Shown here: piece after piece, positions 1 to 8,100 of the stretch | Numbering within the stretch: the stretch's first letter is position 1 | Layout of the letters: the number at the start of each line of letters is the position of its first letter | Origin: G963677915 sp963677915 | GTDB taxonomy: Bacteria > Bacillota > Clostridia > Lachnospirales > Vallitaleaceae | NCBI GenBank assembly: GCA_963677915.2 | Contig: CAXXGE010000008.1 | Span: forward strand, 62,001 to 126,000 | Length of the DNA: 64,000 bases | Reading direction: 5' to 3' | Made by a program: the position numbers and the translations under genes | Notes under the pieces: generated by a model | Told to the model about the DNA's origin: nothing | The model's database searches: none | The model's input: the letters and a program-made list of their open reading frames with translations, nothing else

Positions 1-60
1 ACTATGAAACAATTCTATCTAAGTGCTTTCGTTACCGAACTGCGCTATGTGTTTAAAATG

Positions 61-74
61 ATTACAGCTGTAAT
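61..74. promoter_or_regulatory. perfect 14-bp palindrome, possible operator
   Basis: The sequence ATTACAGCTGTAAT is a perfect dyad in the gene-free first 248 bases. A looser dyad, TTCG-N4-CGAA, lies at 28-39. Either could be a repressor site, but no gene upstream is visible, so the assignment is open. Confidence 0.35.
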
Positions 75-174
75 ATGATTAATAAAGAAAAGGTGCGAAT
101 CAAAGAGAAAAAATCCTCTACATGTAAAGCTTAAACTAGCCACTGTCTGCTCCGATAGATGCATTCTGTCATGA

Positions 175-203
175 TTGAGATTTCACACGTGTCGTGTTAC
201 AAT
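175..203 (+). promoter_or_regulatory. sigma-A promoter of the first deoR gene
   Basis: TTGAGA (175-180) and TACAAT (198-203) are separated by 17 bases, about 45 bases before the deoR start. The ribosome site AAAGAGG lies at 236-242. The spacer carries an inverted repeat, listed separately. Confidence 0.6.
185..197. promoter_or_regulatory. inverted repeat ACACG-TGT-CGTGT inside promoter spacer
   Basis: A perfect 5-bp inverted repeat with a 3-base centre lies exactly between the -35 and -10 hexamers of the deoR 1 promoter, the classic position for a repressor site. Related CACG-N-CGTG and CAC-N3-GTG elements lie downstream of the promoters at 1354-1362 and 17310-17318. Confidence 0.45.
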
Positions 204-248
204 GTGATGCATAGAGTATGAATAGTACAAAAACTAAAGAGGTATGGC

Positions 249-1019
249 ATGATAAAAAACAAACGTCAACAACAGATTATGAGCTATCTGAGCGACAATG
301 GCATTGTTTCGGTAAACGAATTGTCGGAAAGATTTGATTGTTCGCATATGACGATTCGGCGGGATTTGGACTATCTTGAAGATAATGGCTTTTTACGGAA
401 AGTGCATGGTGGTGCAGTGCCCATCAAGCTTGAAGAAGGATTGCCGGCATTCAAAGATCGTTTGGACGATAAATTCTTGGAAAAAAAAGCAATTGGAAAG
501 GCTGCGCTTGCTTTCATAAAGTCCGGTAGTGTGATCTGTATGGATGCTGGCACATCTACGATGTCCATATTACAGCATCTGGAAGAGGATACACAACTCA
601 CTGTGATATCAACTGGAATTGCTACTTCGGCAGAGTTGTGCAGGTTTCGCGACATTGACATTATTCAAGTCGGTGGACAGGTCCATCATCCTTCTCTGAC
701 GGTTTGCAACTTACTTGCAACCGAATTCGTTGAAGGTCTCAATGCGGATGTGGCGTTTATTTCAACCCGTGCATTCAAACCTGAAAAGGGGACGTTTGAG
801 ACGAATATGAGCTTGGTGGGAGAAAAGAAAGCCCTCGCATCGATTTCTAGAAAGGTAGTCGTTCTGGCGGATCATACGAAATTTTCAGGAACGTCTTTTC
901 TTCAAGCGTTGACGCTTAACGAAATTGATGTCGTCATAACCGACGATCTAACGCCTAAACCTGTAATAAATGAACTGGAGAGTGCCGGTATAGAGGTTGT
1001 AGTCGCTTCTCCGGAATAA
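249..1019 (+). CDS. DeoR-family transcriptional regulator 1
   Basis: This 256-residue protein has the DeoR layout. An N-terminal helix-turn-helix (about residues 5-57, recognition helix TIRRDL at 35-40) is followed by the family HGGAV segment and a C-terminal sugar-phosphate-sensing domain containing DAGTST near residue 100. Members usually repress sugar catabolic operons and release DNA on binding a phosphorylated intermediate. It is a close paralogue of the regulator at 16224-16994 and more distant from that at 17366-18130. The start is supported by AAAGAGG six bases upstream, and it has its own promoter and terminator. The inducer is not known; the gene probably controls the ABC/oxidoreductase operons that follow. 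Confidence 0.93.
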   Translation: MIKNKRQQQIMSYLSDNGIVSVNELSERFDCSHMTIRRDLDYLEDNGFLRKVHGGAVPIKLEEGLPAFKDRLDDKFLEKKAIGKAALAFIKSGSVICMDAGTSTMSILQHLEEDTQLTVISTGIATSAELCRFRDIDIIQVGGQVHHPSLTVCNLLATEFVEGLNADVAFISTRAFKPEKGTFETNMSLVGEKKALASISRKVVVLADHTKFSGTSFLQALTLNEIDVVITDDLTPKPVINELESAGIEVVVASPE

Positions 1020-1034
1020 AATAGAACAATTCAT

Positions 1035-1069
1035 AAAAGTCCCAACGTATAGCGTTGGGACTTTTTTTT
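1035..1069 (+). terminator. intrinsic terminator after deoR 1
   Basis: A 13-bp perfect stem (arms 1035-1047 and 1053-1065, loop TATAG) is followed by a T run. The centre ACGTATAGCG also occurs in the terminator of deoR 2 at 17012-17050, which suggests the gene and its terminator were duplicated together. Confidence 0.85.
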
Positions 1070-1096
1070 GCTCGCAGCATAGAAATATACGAGGGT

Positions 1097-1107
1097 ACGA
1101 ACATTTA
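1097..1107 (+). promoter_or_regulatory. ACGAACATTTA operator, upstream copy, block A
   Basis: This 11-mer is identical to those at 1310-1320 and 8024-8034. It lies 213 bases upstream of the copy that overlaps the transcription start region, a layout that would permit DNA looping by a DeoR-type repressor. The gene-free stretch 1020-1391 otherwise holds the deoR 1 terminator, this site, one promoter, one promoter-proximal site and an inverted repeat. Confidence 0.6.
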
Positions 1108-1267
1108 AGGACATAAAAACCACAAAAAAGACAACCAATATACACAAATAACACATTTTTGAAAGGCGATTATTGCTTCGTTTTCGTATTATATCTACAA
1201 TATTTATAATAATTAGCAAATATAACTAATGCATGTTGAAAAATAAGGCTTTAGTTGTAATAAGTGC

Positions 1268-1296
1268 TTGACACAGGAACAAAAGCGCTATAAAAT
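1268..1296 (+). promoter_or_regulatory. sigma-A promoter of block A
   Basis: TTGACA (1268-1273), 17-base spacer, TAAAAT (1291-1296). The promoter at 17223-17251 has the same hexamers and spacing, and in both an ACGAACATT operator starts 14 bases after the -10 hexamer. It should drive the operon from the HAD phosphatase to the permease ending at 7725. Confidence 0.7.
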
Positions 1297-1309
1297 GAAA
1301 TTAACATTA

Positions 1310-1320
1310 ACGAACATTTA
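1310..1320 (+). promoter_or_regulatory. ACGAACATTTA operator, promoter-proximal, block A
   Basis: The site begins 14 bases downstream of the -10 hexamer, so it covers the initial transcribed region, where a bound repressor blocks transcription. The AACGAACA core resembles sites described for other DeoR-family repressors. Which of the three DeoR proteins binds it is not shown. Confidence 0.65.
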
Positions 1321-1353
1321 GATGAATTTACGAAAAAAACAAGACAGAAAACG

Positions 1354-1362
1354 CACGTCGTG
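1354..1362. promoter_or_regulatory. CACG-T-CGTG inverted repeat in the block A leader
   Basis: This dyad lies 44 bases after the promoter-proximal operator. A relative, CAC-TTC-GTG, lies 45 bases after the corresponding operator in block C (17310-17318), within a shared AAAACGCAC context. It may be a second regulator site or a leader element. Confidence 0.35.
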
Positions 1363-1391
1363 TGCCTGGAAGGTGGATTGGGTGTTGCTGA

Positions 1392-1982
1392 ATGAAGAAA
1401 CAGGGCAGTGAGTATGGTGGTGATAGGCAGTACGCATACATATTTGATTTTGATGGTGTGCTGGGTGACAGCATGAGGATGATTTTCAATTGCTATAATG
1501 ATGTGTTTGAGGAATATGGCTTTCAAGTTGACTATGAGAGTTACAATGCAATAGCTGGCACCACTTTGGTTGAAAGCATATCGAGCTTGTGCCAATCGAA
1601 GAATAAAAATCTGGATGTGGAAAGTGTTGCGTTAAAAGTCTGTGAATTGTACAACCATCGTATTGGTGAAGCACCTCCGATAAAGTGCAATTTACAATTG
1701 GCACAAGCCTTAAAAAACTCTGGAGTGCAGGTGGCTGTTGCTAGTGGCAGTCCGAGGGGGGTTGTCAAGTCGTTGCTGGATGATTATGGTTTGGTAGTGG
1801 ACGTTGTTGTCTCTGGTGGTGATGTAGAGAAGGGGAAGCCGGAGCCGGACGTGTTTCTGAAGGCTGCTGAGTTGATAGGTGTTGAACCGGACAACTGTGT
1901 TGTTGTTGAGGATTCGAGATATGGTGTTATAGCGGCCCGGGCGGCTGGGATGAAGGTTTTGAAGTTTATCGACAACATATAG
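1392..1982 (+). CDS. HAD-superfamily phosphatase (beta-phosphoglucomutase/GPH-like)
   Basis: A 196-residue haloacid-dehalogenase-fold protein. Motif I is DFDGV with nucleophile D19 and acid D21, motif II is ASGS, the lysine motif is KGKPEPDVF and motif IV is VEDS. All four are intact, so it should be an active phosphatase or phosphomutase on a small phosphorylated compound. It is the first gene of block A, behind an operator-bearing promoter, so a sugar phosphate of the same pathway is the likely substrate. The ribosome site is weak: GGAAGGTGG lies about 14 bases upstream, and the first 13 residues before the core are not conserved-looking, so the exact start is uncertain. Confidence 0.88.
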   Translation: MKKQGSEYGGDRQYAYIFDFDGVLGDSMRMIFNCYNDVFEEYGFQVDYESYNAIAGTTLVESISSLCQSKNKNLDVESVALKVCELYNHRIGEAPPIKCNLQLAQALKNSGVQVAVASGSPRGVVKSLLDDYGLVVDVVVSGGDVEKGKPEPDVFLKAAELIGVEPDNCVVVEDSRYGVIAARAAGMKVLKFIDNI

Positions 1983-2045
1983 TAAATGAAAATGTAGCAT
2001 ATAGCAATTAATAAGCATATAACAATCAATAAAGGAGAGAAGGAA

Positions 2046-2864
2046 ATGAACGATCAAGTAGTACAAGAAGTGAGCAGTGTAATCGACAGATTTACACTTA
2101 AAGGGAAAAAGGCGATTGTTACAGGAGCCAAAGGCGGAATAGGAAAAGCTTGCGCAATTGCGTTCGGCGAACTTGGGGCGGATGTCGCAGTTGTGGATCT
2201 TCCTAGTGGATTCCAAGAAAGCGAAGGTGTAGCGGAAGAGATAGCTTCGAAATATGGTGTCAAGGCTATAGCGATTGGAGCCGATCTTACCAAAGAAGAT
2301 GATGTTAAAAATATGGTTAAAAAAGTTGTCGATGAATTCGGAACAATTGATGTTGTTTTCAGCAATGCCGGCATCTTTACAACTACAGATCATCCAAATA
2401 TGTCTGTAAGCGACTTCAAGAAAATCATTGACGTCAATGTGCTTGGTATGTTCCTGGTCAATAGGGAATGCGCGAATGTGATGGTTGAACACGGGCATGG
2501 CGGCTCCATCATCAACACGGTCTCTATGTCTGGTACGATAATCAATCCTACCAGATTGGAAAAGGATTATATGGTCTCTTACACTGCTTCAAAAGCGGCA
2601 GCCAAGCATCTGACAAAAGGTATGGCAGTCAACTACATTAAGCATGGCATACGTGTCAACTCGATCAGTCCTGGATATTTTATTTCTGGAGCGCATAGGG
2701 GCATGACGCAAACTGATGTGGACTGGTGGGCCAATTCGGTACCGATTAAACGATTTGGAGAGATGGATGAAATTACAGGTATTGTATGTTTCCTTGCGTC
2801 TGACCTTTCAACGTATTTCGTTGGATCTGACATCATCATGGATGGCGGAGCAACGATTTGCTAA
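2046..2864 (+). CDS. short-chain dehydrogenase/reductase
   Basis: A 272-residue classical SDR. The nucleotide-binding motif is TGAKGGIG (26-33), the NAG strand motif is in SNAGIF, and the catalytic serine lies in NTVSMSG with YTASK as the YxxxK pair. The C-terminal GSDIIMDGGATI is typical of FabG- or gluconate/sorbitol-dehydrogenase-like members. It should oxidise or reduce a secondary alcohol using NAD(P). AGGAGAGAAGGA precedes the start by a few bases. It lies 63 bases after the HAD gene in the same operon as a sugar ABC importer, so a polyol or sugar acid is the expected substrate; the exact one cannot be read from sequence. Confidence 0.92.
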   Translation: MNDQVVQEVSSVIDRFTLKGKKAIVTGAKGGIGKACAIAFGELGADVAVVDLPSGFQESEGVAEEIASKYGVKAIAIGADLTKEDDVKNMVKKVVDEFGTIDVVFSNAGIFTTTDHPNMSVSDFKKIIDVNVLGMFLVNRECANVMVEHGHGGSIINTVSMSGTIINPTRLEKDYMVSYTASKAAAKHLTKGMAVNYIKHGIRVNSISPGYFISGAHRGMTQTDVDWWANSVPIKRFGEMDEITGIVCFLASDLSTYFVGSDIIMDGGATIC

Positions 2865-2914
2865 CGGATTAGAATGAAACTGAAATCAAATCACTAATTA
2901 TAGGAGGAAGTTAA

Positions 2915-3826
2915 ATGCCGGAAATTTATGATCACAATAATAATCCAGTCACCCATAGCAGAGCCCGTGTTAATGGAATCCGCATGCATTATGTAACTGC
3001 GGGGCAAGGAGAGCCGCTGCTTCTTATTCATGGTACTCCTAAAACCCATTACTATTGGTATAAACTTATTCCTTTGCTTACTGACAAATTTACTGTTGTC
3101 GCACCTGATTTGAGGGGGTTTGGTTACACGGACCGCCCGCCGGTTGAGGAAGGGTATGATTCAGAAACCAATGCAAAGGATCTTGTGGAGTTGATGGCTC
3201 AATTGGGTCATGACAAGTTCCATGTTCACGGGGAAGACCGGGGAGCTGAGTTTGCCTATGTACTGGCGGCGAAGTACCCTGAAAAAGTGAAGACGCTTTC
3301 GTTTTGTGAGATGCTGCTGTCTGGTGAAGGGCTTGAAGAAGCTTCATATTTTACAAAACCTAATGTAGCTTCGCAATTCAATATGAAGGGTGTCTGGGTT
3401 TGGCATATACCGTTCTTCTGGATACCTGATTTGCCGGAGATGCTGATAACGGGGCATGAGCGCGAGTTCTGGGAGTATTGGATCAAGGCTGAAACGTGGA
3501 ATCCTTGTGCGATAGAGGATGAAGCTATTGATGAATGGATTGCCCGAATGCTGGCGCCTGGCGGACTGAGAGGAATACTTGAGACATACCGAGCAGGATT
3601 TAAAAATGCGGATATCAATGCCGAGTTGAAAAAGACGAAACTGAAAATGCCAATAATGACAATTGGAGCTCCTGAATTTTTCGGAGAATTGGTCGAGGAT
3701 CAAATGAACAAAGTATCGGAAGGTGTAGAGCGCGCATTTGTATTTGAGGAATGTGGACACAGTCTTGCTCTAGAAGCGGAAGACAGGCTGGCGAGTGAGC
3801 TGCGAAGCTTTATGCTGGACCGGTAA
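2915..3826 (+). CDS. alpha/beta hydrolase, epoxide hydrolase/dehalogenase-like
   Basis: A 303-residue alpha/beta hydrolase whose nucleophile elbow is HGEDRGA, giving an aspartate nucleophile as in epoxide hydrolases and haloacetate dehalogenases. The oxyanion segment is HGTPKTHYYW and the catalytic histidine lies in ECGHSLALEAE. Compared with fluoroacetate dehalogenases, the arginine four residues after the nucleophile is Glu and the halide-pocket His-Trp pair is His-Ile (VWVWHIPFF), so haloacetate dehalogenation is unlikely. An epoxide hydrolase-like or C-C/ester hydrolase role is possible. GGAGGAAG lies just before the start. Its place between an SDR and an ABC importer ties it to the block A substrate. 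Confidence 0.85.
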   Translation: MPEIYDHNNNPVTHSRARVNGIRMHYVTAGQGEPLLLIHGTPKTHYYWYKLIPLLTDKFTVVAPDLRGFGYTDRPPVEEGYDSETNAKDLVELMAQLGHDKFHVHGEDRGAEFAYVLAAKYPEKVKTLSFCEMLLSGEGLEEASYFTKPNVASQFNMKGVWVWHIPFFWIPDLPEMLITGHEREFWEYWIKAETWNPCAIEDEAIDEWIARMLAPGGLRGILETYRAGFKNADINAELKKTKLKMPIMTIGAPEFFGELVEDQMNKVSEGVERAFVFEECGHSLALEAEDRLASELRSFMLDR

Positions 3827-3876
3827 ACGATGATTGTAGTAATGCATATTAACAATATTTCTAAGGAGGAAATGGA

Positions 3877-5199
3877 ATGAAATTAAAGTTTATGAGAGTT
3901 GTATCAGTTGTTGTGCTGCTTGCTCTGGTGCTGTCGAGTTTTGCGGGTTGTTCGGAACCAACCAATAATGGGGGTTCTTCGAGTGAGGACTCGGGTAAGA
4001 CTGATGCGACGGAGACGAACACTACACCTAAGAAATCAATGGTAGTGAAGGATGACGGCACGGTCCTATTTGGAAAAGAGGCAATGGATGCGGCTGAAAA
4101 CCTGGCTGATGACTTGCTGCTTCCTTTGTGGTGGGAGGACGACATGCTGAGTGAAGCGGTGATGCAAGTTGCTGCTATGGACGACATTAGCAATGCTTTC
4201 ATCGGACAGAAGCAAGTCGGTGACAATCCTGAGAACGGGCTGGATCTCAACCTCACTGATGACCAATATGCTGAATTAAAAGCGGGAAATTACACTGCGG
4301 CACTTAGTATGGGCTGGCTTGGAGATGACTGGGCTACGGAGCAAATCGGTGGTATCTCGTCTGAATTGGAAAAAATGGGCATTGAAGTCATTGCTGTAAC
4401 GAATGGAGATTGGAAAGATGCCACTCAAATCTCTGACTTGGAATCGATTGCGGCTATGAAACCTGATCTTTTATTCAGTATCCCGCTGAATTCCCAAACG
4501 ACAGCAGACGCCTATAAGAAGGTTGCTGATGCGGGCACCAAGATAGTCTTTATCGACCAGATTGCTGACGGATTCACATTGGGTGAAGATTGCGTTGGAA
4601 CGGTTGCTGCTGACTGTTATTCACTGGGGATGTATCTTGCTGATATGCTTGTAGACGCAATTGGTGGAAAAGGCGAAGTGGGATTGATGTATTTCAATAG
4701 CGATTTCTGGGTAACAAATCTGCGCACATACGGTTTTGTTGCAAGGATGATAGCGAAGTACCCGGATGTGGACGTGGTCATAGGTGCTGGTCATGACAAT
4801 CCGGACAAAGGACAGGAAGTGGCTACGGCTATGTTGGCAAGAGCGCCTCAAATGGACGGTATGTATGCTAGCTGGAGTATTCCTGCCATGGGTGCCGAAG
4901 CTGCTGCGACGGTTGCGGGCAAGACGGCTGATAATTTCTCTATTGTTTGTGAAAACTTCGACCAGATTGTTGCTCTGAACATGGCTGAGCACGGCATGAT
5001 CAAAGGCATATCGTCACAAAGGCCTCGAGACCAAGGTATAGCGGAAGCGGTGCTTGGAGGTTTGGCGCTGCTGGGTGAAGATGTGCCTGTGGGTAATCTT
5101 GTTCCAGTCGTTCCTGCAACGTATGATAATTTGCCGGAAGCTTATCAAACTGTATACCATCAACCGCTTCCTGATGAAATTATGAAATTGCTTGAATAA
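3877..5199 (+). CDS. sugar ABC importer substrate-binding lipoprotein 1
   Basis: A 440-residue periplasmic-binding-protein-like lipoprotein. A hydrophobic signal peptide ends in the lipobox FAGC (lipidated Cys25), followed by an acidic Ser/Glu/Asp/Thr-rich linker to about residue 55. The rest is a type 1 binding fold of the RbsB class. It is well over the roughly 300 residues usual for RbsB, with an N-terminal segment of about 80 extra residues ahead of the first lobe. It should capture the substrate at the cell surface for the ATPase and permease directly downstream. The start follows AAGGAGG by eight bases. Confidence 0.9.
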   Translation: MKLKFMRVVSVVVLLALVLSSFAGCSEPTNNGGSSSEDSGKTDATETNTTPKKSMVVKDDGTVLFGKEAMDAAENLADDLLLPLWWEDDMLSEAVMQVAAMDDISNAFIGQKQVGDNPENGLDLNLTDDQYAELKAGNYTAALSMGWLGDDWATEQIGGISSELEKMGIEVIAVTNGDWKDATQISDLESIAAMKPDLLFSIPLNSQTTADAYKKVADAGTKIVFIDQIADGFTLGEDCVGTVAADCYSLGMYLADMLVDAIGGKGEVGLMYFNSDFWVTNLRTYGFVARMIAKYPDVDVVIGAGHDNPDKGQEVATAMLARAPQMDGMYASWSIPAMGAEAAATVAGKTADNFSIVCENFDQIVALNMAEHGMIKGISSQRPRDQGIAEAVLGGLALLGEDVPVGNLVPVVPATYDNLPEAYQTVYHQPLPDEIMKLLE

Positions 5200-5216
5200 T
5201 AGTTGTAATTTGGGTT

Positions 5217-5250
5217 TTGGAACGGCGTCTGATCAAGGGCGCCGTTCCAA
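5217..5250 (+). other. intercistronic hairpin between binding protein and ATPase
   Basis: A perfect 11-bp GC-rich stem (arms 5217-5227 and 5240-5250, 12-base loop) lies 18 bases after the binding-protein stop and has no T run. Such hairpins often stabilise the 3' end of a binding-protein transcript so that it is made in excess over the membrane components. That role here is inferred. Confidence 0.6.
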
Positions 5251-5282
5251 GCAAAATAATACTGATACAAGGTGGTGAAACA

Positions 5283-6791
5283 ATGTCAGATGGATATGCT
5301 CTGAAAATGGAAAATATCAATAAATCGTTTAATGGTATACCTGTATTAAAAGGTGTTGACTTCTATTTGAAGCCGGGTGAAGTCCATGCTCTCATTGGAG
5401 CTAACGGAGCGGGAAAATCAACCCTTATGAAGATACTGACAGGCGTTTATAAGAAAGATTCGGGGACGATTACTCTAAATGGTAAGCAGGTTGAATTCCA
5501 CTCTCCTACAGACTCTCAAAGTAGTGGCGTGGCAATGATTTATCAGGAATTGAGTCTGATACCAACAATGACGGTTGCGCAAAATGTTTTTTTGCAACGA
5601 GAAAAGAAGTCTTTTGGCAACTTGTTTCTAAATGATAAAAGCAGCAATAAAATGGCAAAGGAAATATTTCAAGAGCTTGGAGTGGAAGACATTGATCCCA
5701 AAGCCAAAGTTGGTTCGTTAAGTGTTGGCTATATGCAGGTGGTTGAGATTGCCAAAGCATTATCGATTCATGGTGCGAAAGTGTTGGTTATGGATGAGCC
5801 AACAGCATCACTGTCGGAAGCGGAAACGAATGCGTTGTTTAAGTTCATAGGCGATTTGAAAAAAAGCGGTATAAGTATTGTATACATTTCCCATAGGATG
5901 CAGGAAATATTCAAGATATGTGACAGAGCGACAATAATAAAAGATGGAATGACTGTATTGAGTGAAGAGTGTGAGAAACTAACCATCAATAAAATTGTTG
6001 AAAAAATGATTGGTATTAATGCTGAAAATTCATTTGTATGGCGTGAAAGACCTGAGGTTGATAAAGGTGCAAAGGCGATGCTTGAAGTCAAGGGTCTTGT
6101 TCCTACATCCAAAATGTCGCCTATAGATTTTAAAGTATATCCGGGTGAAATCGTTGGTTTGGCCGGCCTTATGGGGAGCGGGCGGACTGAGATTGTGGAA
6201 TGTATATTTGGTATTCGCAGCCCTCGGCAGGGTGAAGTTTGGATGAATGGAAAAAAAGTGACAAGTATCAAGGCGGCTATGAAAGCGGGAATTGCATTGT
6301 TGCCTGAAAACAGAAGAAAAGAAGGGCTTATACTGGATCACTCGGTTCGCTCGAATATTATGTCGACCAATATATATGGCTTCAGTAAATCGTTCATAAT
6401 GAACGATAGAAAAGGGAAAAGGGTTACTGAAGAGTACATTGACAAGCTGAGCATAAAGACTGAGTCGGGAGAAAAAGTCGTTAGGTTGTTGTCTGGCGGC
6501 AATCAGCAAAAGGTTGTTCTGGCAAAATGGCTAGCAACGAATCCTAAGCTGCTGATACTTGATGAGCCTACAATAGGTGTGGATATTGGTTCTAAAGCAG
6601 AGATAGTCGAAATGGTAAGGAAAATTGCTGATCAGGGCGTCTCTGTCGTAGTTATCTCGTCGGAGTTGGCAGAATTGTTGGCTATAAGTGATAGGCTCAT
6701 CATTTTGCATAATGGAGAAATGACTGGAGAGATAATGAGAAAAGAGATTGGTTCGGAGGAGGTTTTGCATAGTGCAATCCAAGGTGTCTAG
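5283..6791 (+). CDS. sugar ABC importer ATP-binding protein 1 (RbsA/MglA type)
   Basis: A 502-residue protein with two fused nucleotide-binding domains. Domain 1 has Walker A GANGAGKST (39-47) and Walker B VLVMDEPTAS. Domain 2 has the degenerate P-loop GLMGSGRTE usual for this class, signature LSGGNQQ and Walker B LLILDEPTIG. It powers uptake with the permease that overlaps its end. The ATG at 5283 is chosen because AAGGTGGTG precedes it; the frame is open further upstream, but only across the hairpin at 5217-5250. Simple-sugar importers of this class usually carry pentoses, hexoses, polyols or autoinducer-2. Confidence 0.93.
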   Translation: MSDGYALKMENINKSFNGIPVLKGVDFYLKPGEVHALIGANGAGKSTLMKILTGVYKKDSGTITLNGKQVEFHSPTDSQSSGVAMIYQELSLIPTMTVAQNVFLQREKKSFGNLFLNDKSSNKMAKEIFQELGVEDIDPKAKVGSLSVGYMQVVEIAKALSIHGAKVLVMDEPTASLSEAETNALFKFIGDLKKSGISIVYISHRMQEIFKICDRATIIKDGMTVLSEECEKLTINKIVEKMIGINAENSFVWRERPEVDKGAKAMLEVKGLVPTSKMSPIDFKVYPGEIVGLAGLMGSGRTEIVECIFGIRSPRQGEVWMNGKKVTSIKAAMKAGIALLPENRRKEGLILDHSVRSNIMSTNIYGFSKSFIMNDRKGKRVTEEYIDKLSIKTESGEKVVRLLSGGNQQKVVLAKWLATNPKLLILDEPTIGVDIGSKAEIVEMVRKIADQGVSVVVISSELAELLAISDRLIILHNGEMTGEIMRKEIGSEEVLHSAIQGV

Positions 6792-7725
6792 ATTAAAATT
6801 CAACTGGCGGGATTATATTGCGTTTATATTCTTCGTTGTTGTTCTCGTGTTTTTTGCTATTACGGTCGGTGATAAAGGATTCCTGAGTACTGCCAATATA
6901 TTCAGTATCTTTCGATCGACGGCTATGATAGTTGTCATGTCTGTTGCGATGACGTTTATTGTTGCTGCTGGAGAAATCGATCTTTCAGTAGGGTCAACAG
7001 CTGCGTTGTCGGCGTATGTAGCAGCACTGCTTATGAGAAGTGGATTCAATGCAGCTATTGCAGTGGTTGTAGCGTTGCTTGCAGGTGCTCTGGTTGGAGC
7101 GTTCAACGGAGTTTTGATTACAAAAGTTGGAATACCTGCTTTTCTGTGTACGTTGGGTATGTCACAGTTTATCAGAGGTGTGGATATGTGGATCACATAC
7201 ACGCATCCTGTAAGTATAGCCAACAGCAGATTCAACCTGATATTTGGCTATGGTAACTTTGGTCCGTTGCCATCGCTGTTAATTTGGTCGATTGTTATAA
7301 CTTTGATAGGATTTGTTGTTTTTAAGTTCACGCCATTCGGTAGGCAGATCATAGCAACTGGTGGTAATAAAGTTGCTGCTGAATATTCTGGAATTAACAC
7401 CAGACGGACCAGGTTCCTGGCGTTCTGTCTGGCTGGGGTTGCAGCGGCTCTTGCTGGCCTTCTGTATGCAGGGATGATGAGGACGGCGCGGTATACTTTT
7501 GGTACTGGCGCAGAATTGAATGCTCTTGCTGCTGTTTTCATTGGCGGTACTAGCATTCGGGGCGGTAGTGGCACCATATTGGGAACGTTTATTGGAGCTC
7601 TTATGATAGGGATGATCAATAACGGAATCATAATCCTTGGACTTGATGTCAGTCAGCAAATGATGGTTGCTGGTGCGATAATTATTTTGGCGGTTACATT
7701 TAGTAATCAAGATAAGGCAAGTTAA
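6772..7725 (+). CDS. sugar ABC importer permease 1 (RbsC type)
   Basis: A 317-residue integral membrane protein of the RbsC/MglC class with roughly ten transmembrane segments. It contains the family motif GEIDLSVGS and the cytoplasmic segment GGTSIRGGSG that contacts the ATPase. The GTG at 6772 is preferred because GGAGGAGG (6755-6762) sits nine bases upstream, giving a 20-base overlap with the ATPase gene and probable translational coupling. The gene ends block A and is followed by a strong terminator. Confidence 0.9.
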   Translation: MQSKVSRLKFNWRDYIAFIFFVVVLVFFAITVGDKGFLSTANIFSIFRSTAMIVVMSVAMTFIVAAGEIDLSVGSTAALSAYVAALLMRSGFNAAIAVVVALLAGALVGAFNGVLITKVGIPAFLCTLGMSQFIRGVDMWITYTHPVSIANSRFNLIFGYGNFGPLPSLLIWSIVITLIGFVVFKFTPFGRQIIATGGNKVAAEYSGINTRRTRFLAFCLAGVAAALAGLLYAGMMRTARYTFGTGAELNALAAVFIGGTSIRGGSGTILGTFIGALMIGMINNGIIILGLDVSQQMMVAGAIIILAVTFSNQDKAS

Positions 7726-7740
7726 TACGGCAAATAGCAA

Positions 7741-7786
7741 CAGAAAAAGCCGGCACGACTCATACGAGTTGTGCCGGCTTTTTCTG
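7741..7786. terminator. strong symmetrical terminator ending block A
   Basis: A stem of about 21 bp (arms 7741-7761 and 7766-7786, loop ATAC, one G-T pair) has A-rich and T-rich flanks that are part of the stem, so it can act in both directions. It closes the first transport operon. Confidence 0.9.
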
Positions 7787-7826
7787 TGCGGCGAATGCGA
7801 CTGTCGTTTGTTCTAAAATGAATATG

Positions 7827-7836
7827 AAATGTTCGT
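7827..7836 (-). promoter_or_regulatory. ACGAACATTT operator, upstream copy, block B
   Basis: AAATGTTCGT on the plus strand is the reverse complement of ACGAACATTT and matches the block A 11-mer at ten positions. It lies about 197 bases before the promoter-proximal copy at 8024-8034, in opposite orientation. The gene-free stretch 7726-8140 otherwise holds the terminator, one promoter and the second operator. Confidence 0.5.
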
Positions 7837-7966
7837 AAAATAACAAATAGATCAATGTTATCGGCAATATCACCAATCAAACTCTGTAATAGGAAGTATC
7901 ATGGTATATATTGTGGTTAGAACATAAATAACAAACAATAAAAAACAAAAATATCACAAAAAATCA

Positions 7967-7995
7967 TTGACATTGAGGATATTACAGTATAATAT
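7967..7995 (+). promoter_or_regulatory. sigma-A promoter of block B
   Basis: TTGACA (7967-7972) is followed by overlapping candidate -10 hexamers TATAAT (7988-7993, 15-base spacer) and TAATAT (7990-7995, 17-base spacer). It should drive the operon from the first BKACE gene onwards. Confidence 0.6.
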
Positions 7996-8023
7996 GTTTA
8001 TATAAGTTAATCAATGTTAAATA

Positions 8024-8034
8024 ACGAACATTTA
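8024..8034 (+). promoter_or_regulatory. ACGAACATTTA operator, promoter-proximal, block B
   Basis: This 11-mer is identical to the sites at 1097 and 1310. It starts 28-30 bases after the -10 candidates, so it lies in the early transcribed region. Its presence links block B to the same regulator or regulators as blocks A and C. Confidence 0.62.
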
Positions 8035-8100
8035 TATGCCGTTGTTTTTGAGGGGGATTCCTTTGAGACATGTAACTGGAAGCTTGGCAATAAGATGTTC

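Noticed and set aside
5217..5282. Upstream extension of ATPase 1
   Set aside because: The frame is open, but the extension would be translated across a perfect 11-bp hairpin and has no ribosome site; the ATG at 5283 has one.
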